A stretch of 64,000 nucleotides of DNA from Apostichopus japonicus (GCF_037975245.1 NC_092576.1:45547111-45611110); one strand, 5' to 3'. Positions 1-12,916 are shown, counted from the first letter of the stretch. The notes: generated by a model from the letters alone, not told the origin. Translations and numbers: made by a program.

Positions 1-283
1 GCATGATATGACAGTACAGTTTAGAGAAAAAAATAGTCCAAACTGGATGTTAAGTACTGTATAACACCAGAGAGTATCCCTTTAAGATGTAATGCTTTTA
101 GGTACACAAAGTCTAAAGTGTCGTTCTACCTTGATGTGGAAATAGCTACCTAACACTCTTATAGCCAAACATTCTTTACCTTCATTTAGGAGGCATCTAA
201 CCAAAAGATATTACACTTTATTAATTACAACCATTTCATTTATGAGTGTGCAGTCTGAGGCAATTTTATTATTTGATCATTAC
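1..283. other. TRDMT1 intron 3, partial
   Basis: Starts with the GTAATG donor of exon 3 when read on the minus strand. I see no exon matching the next expected segment of the enzyme, so this is intronic to the window edge. Confidence 0.6.
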
Positions 284-360
284 CTTGTAAATGGTTGGCA
301 GGGAGGACTCATTAGAAAAACATCAGCATCCCACTTAATGAAATCCTTTAAGGAAACAGA
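284..360 (-). CDS. TRDMT1: TRDMT1 coding exon 3 (catalytic motif IV)
   Basis: 77 nt: 25 codons plus two bases, preceded by a good pyrimidine-rich acceptor (TTTATTTTAG) and followed by donor GTAATG. It encodes SVSLKDFIKWDADVFL followed by MSPPCQPFTR, the catalytic PPC motif typical of DNMT2. The last arginine codon is split and would be completed by the next exon, which I do not find between 1 and 283. Confidence 0.93.
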
Positions 361-3300
361 CTAAAATAAAAGATAAAAAATAGAAATTAATTTATAGGAA
401 ATATCATCAAAACATGCTGTTAATCATACAATCATTAATATAGATCTGTAATTAACATCTAACTTCAACTTTGTGGTAGACCAGTTCTGGCTCTGACCCA
501 TAATCATTGATCAATTTCTTTGAATATAAAAGAAAGTCATCATTTACGACAAGCACAACAAGAGTCAAACATTCAATTGCAGTGTTCCGTTCACGTGGCA
601 AAGTTTTAAGGATTTTTCTGGTCATCCCTCTGACAGCCAGGTATCACATTTTGACTTTCGGAATAGAAAATTTGGTTGACCGAAAAAATGTTTCTAAATA
701 ACAGTGACCAAATAACAATGCTGTAGGAGAGATGGGTAGGTTTGATGAATGGAACAGCTATAAAAACACTGTAGGAGAGATGTGTAGGTTTGATGAATAG
801 AACAGCTATATGTACACTGTAGGAGAGATGTGTAGGTTTGATGAATAGAATAGCTATATGTACACTCTAGGAGAGATGTGTAGGTTTGATGAATAGAATA
901 GCTATATGTTCACTGTAGGAAAGATGTGTAGGTTTGATGAATAGAATAGCTATATGTACACTGTAGGAGAGATGTGTAGGTTTGATGAATAGAATAGCTA
1001 TATGTACACTTTAGGAGAGATGTGTAGGTTTGGTGAATAGAACAGCTATAAAAAACACTGTAGGAGAGATGTTTAGGTTTGATGAATAGAACAGCTATAT
1101 GTACACTGTAGGAGAGATGTGTAGGTTTGATGAATAGAATAGCTATATGTACACTGTAGGAGAGATGTGTAGGTTTGATGAATAGAACAGCTATAAATAA
1201 ACTGGGAGAGATGTGTAAGTTTGGTGAATAGAACATCAATATGTTTATTTCAGGGGGGAGATGTGTAGGTTTGGTGAATAGAAAAGCAATTTGTTTATTT
1301 CAGCAGAGATGTGTAGGTTGATGAATAGAACAACTATAAATACACTGTGGGAGAGATGTGTAGGTTTGATGAATAGAACAGCAATATATATACTAATTGA
1401 GATATGTGTAGGTTTGGTGAATAGAAAAGCAATTTGTTTATTTCAGCAGAGATGTGTAGGTTTGGTGAATAGAACAGCAATATGTACACTGTAGGAGAGA
1501 TTTGTAGCTTTGATAAATAGAACAGCTCTCATAAAACGGTAGGAGATATGTTTAGGTTTGGTGAACAGAACAGCTCAATATGTACACTGTAGGAGTGGTG
1601 GGTAGGTTTGTTGAATAGAAAACCAGATTTGTGGAGATAGCAATCATTTGACATAATCAGGGGTGGTGGGGGGGGGGGAAGGGGTTAGGGATAGTTACGA
1701 TAGTTATGGTACAATCTGAATTTGATGTAAACCACTAGTTATCAGTCGGACAACATTCAAAGCTGGTTGTTCGATAAGAAATTTGGTCATCTTGGAAGAC
1801 CATTACAAAATTTGCCCTGCATAAATATTCTCAAAAGAGCTAAAGTTCTATTGGAAAGGATAAGCTGTACCTAATGTTCACCAATTAATCCAATTTTAGT
1901 AGTCTTCTCAATGATTTTAAAGATCCTGATTTTATAAACAAGCAATAAATATTAAAAAAAGAAAAATATTTTCCTTGAGTCTGTTTCACAACAAGGAATA
2001 TTTCATATTTTGTTATACCTCAATTGCCACTCCTAGGCATAAACCGAGCCATCATTTTAAAGCAAAGTAACAAATTAACAGGAACCAAGAGCACATGTAT
2101 AAGTTGTTAGAAACTTCAAAGAAATGTCATGGAAATGGACCAGCAAGCAGCATGTTCATGTTTGCAATGACAGGTACAGTACAAGGGAGTATATTAACAT
2201 GTTATTACCAACTACTGAATATTCATAGATGTGAAAGCAATGTAGATATGCTTACTAAAAGCCAAATCAACTATGAGGCTATTTATTGTACAGTTGGAAC
2301 CACCCCATCAATTCCATGTTCTACCCCCCCCCCCCTCCCCACTCCTCAACAACCTCCCTACAAGGAAAAGCCAACCAGGAAGACAAAACCAATAGCAAGT
2401 CAAAATGATCTTTACTAATTGTCAACAACAATGAGACTATTCTATAATTGAAACCACCGTTCTCTCCAACCCCCCCCCCCTCGCTCCCAAAAAAAGGAGA
2501 ATAAAATATGCCAAAAGATGCCAAAAGAGACAAATAAGTCAACATGTTAGACTGTATTACTGTACCTGTATATTCCGTTGGAGTAGGTTGATATCTGGGA
2601 AATTATGTTTGTAAACTTTATTCGCGACCTCGTTGATGTCTACAGCAGCAACCACAGTGGAAGGTATTTCACTGACTGATGAGCAAGACAAAAGTTTTCA
2701 TGAAAATTCTCATTTTATGCATAACATATATCAACAGGAAAAACTTTGATTTATGTATTCCACAGGTAATTGAAACAGCAGATAACCTACTGTAGGCTTT
2801 ATGTAAAATCAGCTAGCTTACACAAATTCATTGATGTATTTCTGCTTGCTGGAGACTTAGCCATGTTGGGTATCAATGAATTCACAAGTGTGTGTACTGT
2901 ATATTGTCTATAATCCTTATTCTTTTATCAACCATTTCCTTGTAGTAGGAATTTAGCATTGCAAGTTGCATTTTAAAGTCAAGCGTATTATCATCATTGT
3001 GACTGAAGGCAGAAAGTGCACATTATTCGATTGTAAACAATCAACTTTGTAAATGAATACGATTTATTCAATCAACTAACAAGACACTGTGTCGACTCAC
3101 AATGACAAACTTACAATTAGAACCCTTCAATGAACATGTACCTTAAAGACTGTGAATCTATTCCCCAATAATGTCTCAACTACAATTCAGTCTATCCAGT
3201 GAACCGTCACATTTGAAGACGGTGTATCTACAGTATCTTTCCACGCGAAGCAAATAAGTAGATACATTCTTGTGTAAAATCCATTCCTAAAATGTACGTT

Positions 3301-3846
3301 TCCGCCATGGTGGAAAGGACCGAAACATATGGCGTTAAGGTATGGCCATATGTACAGTACCTATTGAGGAATGGCACCGGAACCAGTTGGGCATAGGCTA
3401 GGGTAACAATAATAATGTTGGACATTGACTCTGACTTTTATCGCATTCTGGCAGGATCCAAACATCGATGAAAACCCTGTAATAGCTATGAATCGTAACC
3501 TATAGGCCTTTAATCCTACTAACCTACTTTGTGGAGCATGACTGGCTATTGTAACGGTACACTTTACCCTAACGTTAGGCCAGCTAACGAGGTACAGTAC
3601 AGTTGGACTACAGTCTAAGGCCTAGCCTAGGCTGAGTCCTAAAGGCTATAGGCCTCGGCCTGGGCTAGTTTCATTAGACCAAGGCATAGGGGCCTTACAC
3701 TAGCTACAATTACAGTATAAAAAGGCAAGGTAGCCAACTTAATCTTATCATATCAATGTATAAATCTCACGTATCAAGGCGTAATGCATTCCACCAACGC
3801 CACTGTAAAATTCGACAACACGAAGTTGCTCAACAGGGGCTGCCAT
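284..3846 (-). CDS. TRDMT1: tRNA (cytosine-38-C5) methyltransferase, 5' part (three exons, gene continues beyond left edge)
   Basis: Three exons read on the minus strand join in phase into the N-terminal 87 residues of DNMT2/TRDMT1. The family methylates C38 in the anticodon loop of tRNA-Asp and some other tRNAs, using S-adenosylmethionine and a DNA-methyltransferase fold. Visible motifs are motif I (FYSGVGGMHYAL, residues 13-24, SAM binding), motif II region (VVAAVDIN, 33-40) and motif IV (MSPPCQPFTR, 79-88). Cys83 corresponds to the catalytic cysteine (Cys79 of the human protein, which has four fewer N-terminal residues). All junctions are GT-AG. The start is the ATG at 3846, the first in-frame ATG before motif I, and it gives a family-like N terminus. 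Introns are 2676-3770 and 361-2565. The target-recognition and C-terminal exons are not in the window. No stop or frameshift is seen, so the gene looks intact as far as it goes. Confidence 0.93.
719..1640. repeat. 48-bp minisatellite in TRDMT1 intron 2
   Basis: About 19 head-to-tail units of a ~48-bp sequence containing AGATGTGTAGGTTTGATGAA and ATAGAACAGCTATATGTACA. The central units (about 765-1190) are the most uniform; the edges are degenerate and vary in length. Because 48 is a multiple of three, the array gives repeated-peptide open frames on both strands (minus 910-1239, plus 1291-1494); these are not genes. Confidence 0.9.
1641..2565. other. TRDMT1 intron 2, remainder
   Basis: AT-rich intron sequence with three homopolymer tracts (G run near 1669, C runs near 2326 and 2471). 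No coding exon recognised. Confidence 0.6.
2566..2675 (-). CDS. TRDMT1: TRDMT1 coding exon 2
   Basis: 110 nt. It begins with the last two bases of codon 26 and ends at a codon boundary before donor GTACAG. The core peptide VVAAVDINEVANKVYKHNFP matches the human segment VVAAIDVNTVANEVYKYNFP almost residue for residue. The acceptor is ATCAG. A second AG four bases later would break the reading phase, so the upstream AG was chosen. Confidence 0.93.
3771..3846 (-). CDS. TRDMT1: TRDMT1 coding exon 1
   Basis: 76 nt: start codon, 25 codons and the first base of codon 26. It encodes MAAPVEQLRVVEF followed by the glycine-rich SAM-binding motif I. The donor is GTGAGA immediately after the exon. The split codon 26 is completed by exon 2 and gives the same spacing between motifs I and II as in the human enzyme. 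Confidence 0.92.
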
Positions 3847-4580
3847 TTTGTTAAAGTAAACGTTGACTGAATTTCAGAGCCTTATTCATCACAGTATTTG
3901 GTTTATGAAACATTTGTACGGCGGTGTATATCGTCCATTGTATTGCACTTTATCTACAGCTGGACGACATCGTTCCGTTGACTTACGAACTAAAATCGTC
4001 ACTTTCCAAGCCCCTCAAGAACCGATAGAAGCTTTTAATCGGATTTATCATACGCAAGTGACGTAGTCAGATGGATAGAGAGGGAAGAAAAGCACCCAGC
4101 AGAAATTCTTACGATCGCAAGCAAGTATACACAAATCAGTGTTGGAAATGAATAATAGTACCGTTTTGCATAATTCTTAGCTCTCTAACCGAAACAACAT
4201 TTTCTCAAAGGGAGGGGGTACCTCTCCCATAAGAACTCTTCCCCGGAAAGACGATTAACAAAATGTTGTGGCCCCACCTCATCATAGGCGTCACTAGCAA
4301 TTCTTTGGAGAAAGAGGGAGGGGCTAAATATAACCATTAGGGATCGTATATTCAAGAGGAATGTTGATCAATTTCGAAACCGACTTGCAGTGACTAGCTG
4401 AGCAACGTGGTCCAAAAATAACAACAGCGGCAATTAACTTGTTCTCTCTATATCACTTTATACACTATTTTCGGCCAGGAATGCTATAGTCCTGGAAACT
4501 GCGTCAACTTTAGATAGTTCTAGTTCGCCTTTTGGAGCGATTTTGACGAAGCGCATAAAGAGGAATGACACTGATATTTT
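3847..4580. other. TRDMT1 5' flank / putative promoter region
   Basis: Sequence upstream of the TRDMT1 start codon. It is somewhat richer in CG dinucleotides than the intron. An open frame at 3863-4066 on the plus strand matches nothing I recognise and is more likely the gene's 5' leader or promoter. No TATA box is evident at a useful distance. Confidence 0.35.
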
Positions 4581-5860
4581 ATTGGAATGTATCTCACGCC
4601 CCTGTCTGGGGTCACATTTCACTGGAATGTATCTCAGGCCCTTAGCTGGGGTAACATATCACTGAAATGTATCTCACGCCCCTAGCTGGGGTCACATTCC
4701 ATTGGAATGTGTCTCAGTCCCTTATATCTGGGGTCACAGTTTACTGTTACGTATCTCAGGCTCCTAGCTGGGGTCACATTTCACTGGATTTTATATCAAG
4801 CCCCTAGCTGGGGTCACATTTCACTGGAATGTATCTCACGCCCCTAGCTGGGGTAACATTTCACTGTAATGTTTCTCAGGCCCCTAGCTGAGGTCACGTT
4901 TCCTGGAACTTGATATGTATCTCAGGCCCTAAGCTGGGGTCACTTTTAACTTGAATGTATATCAGGCCCCTAGCTGGGGTCACATTTCACTGGAATGTAT
5001 CTCAGGCCCTAGTTGGGTCCCGGAGTCGATTCTTCCGGAATGTATATCAGGCCCAGGCTGGGGTCACATTTCACTGGAATGTGTCTCAGGCCCTTAGCTG
5101 GGGTAACATATCACTGAAATGTATCTCACGCCCCTAGCTGGGGTCACATTCCATTGGAATGTGTCTCAGGCCCTTATATCTGGGGTCACAGTTTACTGTT
5201 AGGTATCTCAGGCCCCTAGCTGGGGTCACATTTCACTGGATTTTATATCAGGCCCCTAGCTGAGGTCACGTTTCATGGAACTTGATATGTATCTCAGGCC
5301 CTAAGCTGCGGTCACATTTCACTGGATTTTATATCAAGCCCCTAGCTGGGGTCACATTTCACTGGAATGTATCTCACGCCCCTAGCTGGGGTAACATTTC
5401 ACTGTAATGTTTCTCAGGCCCCTAGCTGAGGTCACGTTTCCTGGAACTTGATATGTATCTCAGGCCCTAAGCTGGGGTCACTTTTAACTTGAATGTATAT
5501 CAGGCCCCTAGCTGGGGTCACATTTCACTGGAATGTATCTCAGGCCCTAGTTGGGTCCCGGAGTCGATTCTTCCGGAATGTATATCAGGCCCAGGCTGGG
5601 GTCACATTTCACTGGAATGTGTCTCAGGCCCCTAGCTGAGGTCACGTTACCTGGAACTTGATATGTATCTCAGCTGGGGTCACTTTTAACTTGAATGTAT
5701 CTCAGGCCCCTAGCTGGGGTCACATTTCACTGGAATGTAGCTCAGCCCCTAACTGGGGTCACATTTCACTGGAATGTATCTAAGACCCATAGCTGGGGTA
5801 ATATTTAACTGTAATGTATCTCAGGCCCTAGTTGGGTGCCGGAGTGGATCCTTCCGGAAG
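4580..5860. repeat. 41-bp minisatellite with 538-bp higher-order repeat
   Basis: About 31 units of a 41-bp sequence built from GTCACATTTCACTGGAATGT and ATCTCAGGCCCCTAGCTGGG. A block of about 320 bp beginning near 4776 recurs beginning near 5315. Landmark variants such as GGGTCCCGGAGTCGATTC recur exactly 538 bp apart (5017 and 5555), so roughly 13 units were duplicated as a block. Confidence 0.9.
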
Positions 5861-6881
5861 ATAAACGTTTTCAGATGTCAGCCTTTTTTCTCTCGTATAT
5901 CGAAAGATTTAAGCACAAAATGCACGTGTTAGGGAGAAATACAATTTCTTAGGATTTTTTTTTTAATATCCTGGCCGGAGCATCCCGGGGTGAACCATCA
6001 GAAGTTGTTGGATTTTGAGATATTTGTTTTGCTCTCTCCATGGTAACGAATTTAAAGCAATAAAAGGACATGTCAGAAGGAGGAATATAAGTTCTGTAGA
6101 AGGTATTCCAAACCTGGAAGCTGCAGTGCTTTCAGATCTGTTGTAGCTATTTTAAATTGAGCACAGATAAACATTCAAATCAATGGAATGTATTTCAAAG
6201 CCTCTTGGGAGGGGGGGGGGGCGTAGTCCAGGGGAAATCCCTCGGATTGTGATGCATTTTGTTAGCCTTATAGAATTCATATAAAAGAAAATTTGACGTA
6301 ATGGATAATCAAGTTTGCTATACCTTCAAGTTCTCTGGGAGGAGGCAGGAGGGTAAGCAATATGTTTGAAGGAATGCCCCCCTGGTCCCCCACCCCTATA
6401 ATTTATCACAGTGGGTAGAGCTTATCTTGTATCATGAAAAGTATATAGTACCAATGTATTTTTTAATTCAATGTAAATTCCCTGACACAACTGGCTTGAA
6501 CCCATCACATAACGACTGCTGGCTTAATTCTCGCCTGTCCTACCTACCACATGCATGTTAGCTGATGGCTGGACGCAAATACATTGACATTTGTGTATAG
6601 ACTTTACAATTCGACAGCAGAAACATAACTCCAAGTTTGGGAAATAAATGTTATTAGAAATTAAAAATAGTTAGACTATATCTTCAAGTTAGTACCTGTG
6701 CTAACACTAACACTGAATTAGAATATAGTAAGTAGATGAAGAAAGGAAACGTATCACAGAATCTTTTGATTTGATTTTTCTAATTTTACAACTCATCATC
6801 ACGATTACATGGCGGTTCTGACGGGACAAACAAGTTTTAGATTTATTGCTTTAATATATAACACGCATTCAGACAATTCGA

Positions 6882-7404
6882 CAGTGGCGGAGCAAGGGGT
6901 GTGGGTCAGAGGGGCGAGATTGGTTTGTAGGAGCGCTTTCGACACTATCTAAGCGGAGCGCCATCACAGGTTGGCGCGGATCGTACAACAAATTTTTGAG
7001 AAAAGATACTCCCTAGATCGCCGGAAATGACCCTTTCCAACACACTGATCACTGAGCGGCGTATAACGTACACTGCATGCCGACTTAAAGTGTATTACTT
7101 TTTCAGCCACTGCGAGTGGCGTATCGTCTAAAAATAGATCGAAAACCCCATACAGTTCTTGGAAATAGTTTCGTACAACAGAAGTGTCGATAATTAAAGA
7201 TCGCCGTTAGATCATTTGTCAGAAAATTACACCAACAAAATTGTGACAAATGTCAATAGGTAGATCATAGATGGAAACGCAATAAAAAAGTCAATAATCG
7301 CGAATAAGTAAAAAGTGTTAAAAAGCTGAAAAGGGCGCCATCAGTCAATTTGAGTCCGTGTCAAGAGGGCATCCGCCCCTGACTGTATGGAAGTTCCGCC
7401 ACTG
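6882..7404 (-). mobile_element. hAT-like MITE, family CAGTGGCGGAGC, copy 1
   Basis: Starts CAGTGGCGGAGC and ends TTCCGCCACTG, flanked by a perfect 8-bp direct repeat CAATTCGA (6874-6881 and 7405-7412). Inverted termini plus an 8-bp target duplication are typical of hAT-superfamily elements. There is no transposase frame, so it is non-autonomous. It is inverted relative to copies at 20423 and 50880 and carries the shared core module at about 6936-7040. Confidence 0.9.
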
Positions 7405-7412
7405 CAATTCGA

Positions 7413-10400
7413 TACCTGTTAAAATTAGTTTAAGTCATTAAATATCGTGTTTTTGAAGAGTTGTAAAGTTTAGGATATAACCCGGCATATTTATCATTTG
7501 ATAATATTGTTCTATATCGGGTAATATATGAAGAAAAGAACATATTCATGAAAGGCGGGTTTTGGGTTAATTTTATTAACTGTACGATTGGTTACAATGT
7601 TATGTGTATAATGTTAGAATATATCATGAATGGACATGTGTATTTGGTTTCAAAACCAGGAATTACAAAGCGTTTATTAAAGCCAACATGAAAGAAATAT
7701 GAAATAACTTCAAACCGGTAACAAAATAATGATATTCATCGGTAGAATTTTGACAATGTATAAAATATTCTGTAAAATTACTAAAACTTTAATCAGCTGT
7801 TTCTAATGAAGTTTTGAACTATTATTGGTTTCAGCCCTGAACGGTGGGTGTCAGAGCGGGAGGGGACAAGCCTGATCGGTTCGTGCAGGTTAGCAAAACA
7901 TTTTTTTTTAAAGCTACGTGGGAAACTTAATTACTTAAATACTGGGAGGCTGCTCCAGATTAGGCAACCCGGGAAGAGACTGTATAAGCTAAGAAAACAA
8001 AAACCACTAAATAACCAACAAGACCTGCCATTTATAAGAGTACGATCATTAATTTCAAGCTTCAGTACACAAAATGTTCCGATTGTCATGATCTTGTTCG
8101 TTTCATTATTTGAATGTCATAACAGTCACGCCATCCTATTATCCTAGTACACTATTATCTATACCTGTGTTACAAATTGTGATAATTTCAGCTAACGATA
8201 TATCGAAAATGCAAGGTAGGAATTGTAAACAAATTTCACCAGGATGCTTAGTATATAATCTTATTTAGTTAGTCAAGATATTTTTTACTCTAGGTTATCC
8301 TTTTTAAGATTAGCAACTTTGCAGTCTATTTTGAGTCAAGACGTAACTTGTCAAACTCGTCTTTAGAACAGAGTCATCAAAATGTAGTAAACATTTAATG
8401 AAAACAAACGAAAATTAAAAATATGAAAAATAAAAAAAAGAACTAAAAGTAATTAGAACCATTCTGTCTGGTTCAATTCCTGTTGCAATGCTATCTATCA
8501 TTATACCGACATTATGATGTCATACCAGCATTTAATGAGAGATTGTATGTTAAGCGCATGATCAAAGCATTTCTGAATTGACTGTTAATGATGAAATGTT
8601 AGTCTTAAACGTTTATATATTTGTCTGTCTGTGAATTATTGTAAGCGTTCATTTTATTATTATTCGTGCGCTGATGGAGATCAGTCAATACAACAAATAG
8701 AATATGCCTTAAAATTCATCATAATAAACTAAAAGTATTTCAAATCATGATTTGAAATGGATAGAACATAAATCTGTAAAAACAATAACAAAAGCGAAGT
8801 TTAAAATGATAATAAAATAATAAAATGAAAAGTATTGGAACAATCGAACAAGTTATTTAAATCTCAGTTACTTAATATACAGAATATACATTTGTCATTT
8901 AAATCATTTGATATGACGTAACATCCATGTCATCCTATTGTCTTCATGTTATGAAACTACAGTCTGGAACATAAAAAAATAAAGCAATGCTGACTTAGAA
9001 CAAACATATCCCAGATATTAATTAATATCACATGTAAGTCCTTGTAGTTCGATTTTAATAACGCAATGACATTATAGATATACAATGAATGTCATTGAGT
9101 CTTACCATTGACACAATTTCGGTGGCTCTAATCTTGTTAGATTCAAGATATTACGTAACTCAGTTTGAATCAAAGTTTCAATCAAAATTTAGTAAAAGAA
9201 GGAACGAAGAAACCCAACAAGAGTTGAACCATGCACTCCTAGTAACCGAGTGCATGTGGATACAGTATGTACAGATTTTACAAAGCATTACAAACATGTC
9301 TGGTTAAAAGTAGTTTAGAAGTTTTTACAGAATTAGGCGTTTAATTAATGTTCTGAGTAGTAGAATGGTTGTCGGAGGAAGGGGGGGGGGTGGCGTTCGG
9401 GGAGGTGGTGATTTTGATCTGGAATTGGGATGAATCATCATTACATACAATTGAACCAATAAAGGATTTGATACCCTGCTTTCGAGGAGTGCATGGATGC
9501 CGGAGAGCAGGTCACCAGCAATACTTGACCTACAAACAAACCATTACGCAAGTAGCAAATACTTTGTAACATATTGTAGAAAAATTAATTCCTAAAAAAA
9601 ATACTGAACTTTACCGTTTAATTCCCATTCTACAAATTAGCGTTCAGATAGTGGTGCAAATGACTACTATAATATCTACTAGGTCCCCAATGTGGTGGTT
9701 ACGTCATCTAACGCCTCCAACTCTTCTCACCCTTCCCCGCCACTCCACATACACAAAAAGAGTAGGACATGGAGTGTATTCTCTCTATTCCCTCTCTCAA
9801 TAGTTGACATCCAAGAGAAAAATAGGCTCTTATAGTGATGACGTAATGTTTGATGTATGACGTCATCAGAAGCTTGATTGGCTCTTTGTAATTTGAATTT
9901 GGCTCAAAGAGCAAACGAATTTAGAGTTAGTAATGGAAGTATATATAGACAGTAATGTTACTAATCAAACGTAAGAAATGACTTGTTGTACACTTTACAA
10001 TACTAAGTAGCCTATACGAACATGTAAGATATCAAATCTGGTTTGGAGTTTTTTGGAGTATTTGGAGTTATAACAGTTTACAAACCTAAGCCCTTAACAG
10101 GATGGAGAAGGAATCCAATATACACCCATTCCCTTCTCCGAAAAATAAAGAAAACTCCAGCAATAAATTTAAATTATGTATGCTATATGTGGTTGAACCA
10201 ACCTTAAAGGTGGGTATTATATCTTAATTAATAGTTTCTCATAATTACTCATTGTTTCAAACATGTGCTTTTCTGTTTTGGTATGATTTACAACCCATCG
10301 AGCTAAATTCAAGCGACACAAGAAGTAAATTTGTAAGATGTTTCTTCAACTTGGTAATCAGTGACGTCACCATACTAATTCAGTGGTTGGCGAAGTTAAG

Positions 10401-12150
10401 ATCTCTGTCTCTCAATAGAAGATAGATAGTGGGCATTGAACTCATTACAAACATAAGCAGCATATACATCAGATTCAGAAATGATCAAAGGATAACATTT
10501 AGGTCCCAATCACCCACCCCTCTATTTCCCCCGAACGACAGCAATGTGACTAACAAAACAGATTACATTTTTACAATTATATTATAGAGCACACAACTGA
10601 GATGAATAAGTAGCATATTAAAGAATGAATTTAATCACAACATTAATGTTGTTATATCGTAGACCTCTGGCTTTCAGTCTAGGTTGTATTTCTATAACAA
10701 TTTTGAGACATGTTACTTTAAACAGCTGAGGTTAACAATATGAGTGAGTGGACAATATATTCAAATACGGAGACAGTTATGTCATTTCCTCAAATGCGAC
10801 ACAAACGTAAACGGGATGAGAATTACTTGTTATGCCTCAAATGACATGTTAACATTGACATCCATTCTTTCATACATATATAATATCATTATCATTGTTT
10901 ATCACTGGACAAATGTTGTTGACTAATATGCTCTATTTTAAGAACGAAGTTACAAACAAAATTGGAAGTTTGAGTTTTTAAAATATATAAGTCACAGTAT
11001 TAACATGAATATTTAGGCACCACTGAGGGCTGACGCCATTTTCAATTTAGCATTAAAGGAGTATGCCAGACATTTAGCATATTTTAAAAGTAAATATATT
11101 ACAAACCCAGCAAAGAAGAAAAAACATTAATACAACTTAATTTTGTTGGACTATAACATTTAAAGACTGAAATTCTGCCTAAAGTAATCCTTTAAGACAA
11201 AATGTAAATTCAACAGGTACCGTATCTTTCAACTTTCACTTCTTAATTGCAAATGAAGTAATTAGTATTATTGTACAACATAATCTCTTTACAAGATCCA
11301 TTTACAATAAATGTAAAAGTTAGAGTGTTCATCAAGTCACCATGCCATTGTCTTGAGAATATACACATTTGATGACGTCACAATCATATAAGACTAGTTG
11401 CATGTGTATTGTACTGGAGCTCTATCTGGCGATGTTTGTAGTATTTGGGAGATAATAACAGTTCAAATCAATCTCTTTATTAGATCCTTTAGCAATGAAA
11501 TTCCTGCCATCGTCTTGAGAAGAGTGTGAATGACGTCATAGTCCTGCTAATGATTGGCTATACGCCGGATTTTGCATTAAGCTGTAATATAAAGATAAAA
11601 AATATATATTAGGTAATGTTGTTATTGTAATAAATGGATTGAGCAAAATATGTATTTATCAGAACAGTGGGAAATAATAATTAGACGATACCCTTCCAAC
11701 CCCCGTCCCCTTACCCCCCTCTCGGAAAAAAAAGTGCCAGCAGTACCTCGAGCCAAAGTGATTTTACCTATCGGCTAAACAAAACACGCGAACGACCGGT
11801 ATGAAGTTGCCCTCTATATGGGCACATGATCCATGGCGGCGCTCTCTTCAATGCCTCTGTTGTCCTCGTAGGTAGGCCTTCTCATAAATTGTGCACCTTA
11901 ACATTCTTCTAAACTTCAACGAGAGAATTAATTTGGTCTTTAACTAAACTTAACTCATCTAATTATAGGTTTAATTCAAAAGGAAATTATTTGTTACATT
12001 GGACAAATTTGTAGGAAATAGAAATGGAACACGATATTGCTCTTTAACATGTTTGTGTTTTAGAAAACAGTATCGTGAACCGCTGACCTTAACATCCCTT
12101 CTGTCTCTTAATTTATGAATCTGTATTTCATTTCTCCCCTTTTCCGATCC
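7413..12150. other. intergenic region, no gene recognised
   Basis: AT-rich unique-looking sequence between the TRDMT1 upstream repeats and the end of the minus-strand LRR-type gene model. The short open frames (7848-8147, 9089-9307, 9369-9569, 9708-9914) have no recognisable domain and no convincing splice context. I see no transposon termini here. Confidence 0.5.
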
Positions 12151-12158
12151 TACCTCAC

Positions 12159-12262
12159 TTTATTTAAAAATTCCATTTTTACGTCCCTAATTGAGTCACA
12201 GATGCCAAAGAGCTGACGAGCCATGAAATTGCTCAGATTTAACTCTCTTCGTTCCACTGATT
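12159..12262 (-). CDS. possible terminal exon and polyadenylation signal of the LRR-type gene
   Basis: Weak candidate. Reading minus from 12262, the phase left by the exon ending at 12873 continues for 21 codons (ISGTKRVKSEQFHG...) to a TGA at 12198-12196. An AATAAA hexamer follows 32 nt later (12164-12159). The acceptor (AATAATAG) has a poor pyrimidine tract and the peptide matches no family I know, so this may be coincidence. Confidence 0.22.
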
Positions 12263-12872
12263 CTATTATTTTATGTGTGTAGTCCAATAGAGTGACGTCA
12301 CCATATCGATAATAGTCGTTTTCTAATAAACTTTCAAATGTTTACCGACAGTTTTGTCACGGTAAGTATTAACGGAGGACTCACGATAATTTATATTTTT
12401 CCTTCAAATTAATGAGGAATGTTGGAACTATACTAACCATTATAATAACCGTTTTAGTGATAAGACACATGTTAGCAGATGAAAAAAAATATATCGCTTT
12501 CAAGATATGACCTTCTTACGCCTCATCAGCGGAACAGAAGATTGTGTATCCGACATTATTGCGATACGGAACATATACTTTTGTTTCTTTCTAATGGAAG
12601 GAACTTTTCACTCATTTTCATGCATTTAATCAGGGATCAGCCTGGTAAACACAAACTATATTAAACCCAATTACAGTTGAAGCAGATGAAATTAGTGACA
12701 ATATAAATTAGAAAATCACAGATATAGGGATAAAAAATGTGTCTAATGATGGATAATTTGTTTAATATATTAAGATTTTACAATTAAAAGTAGCAAACAC
12801 AATCCACTCTCAACAAATACAATTTTAAATACTAAGGTAAAAAGTATTCAATTGTATTGACCATACACTTAC

Positions 12873-12916
12873 TTGAGCCATGCCAGGTTTCTCTGGTAAC
12901 CCTCTTCATCGAATCC
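12873..12916 (-). CDS. 44-nt exon of the same minus-strand gene
   Basis: Acceptor CTCTTGTTTAG, donor GTAAGTG. Reads GFDEEGYQRNLAWL plus two bases of the next codon. Phase 0 entry matches the microexon at 16.0 kb. Family not recognised. Confidence 0.55.

Noticed and set aside
910-1494. Repeated-peptide open frames on both strands (HQTYTSLL and GLMNRTAI type)
   Set aside because: They follow from a 48-bp tandem unit that is a multiple of three, with no start context, splice sites or domain.
3863-4066. Plus-strand open frame upstream of TRDMT1 as a divergently transcribed gene
   Set aside because: No recognisable domain, no splice context and short; more likely the promoter or 5' leader of TRDMT1.
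4580-5860. Regular repeats resembling a CRISPR array
   Set aside because: Units abut one another with no unique spacers, and the surrounding genome is eukaryotic.
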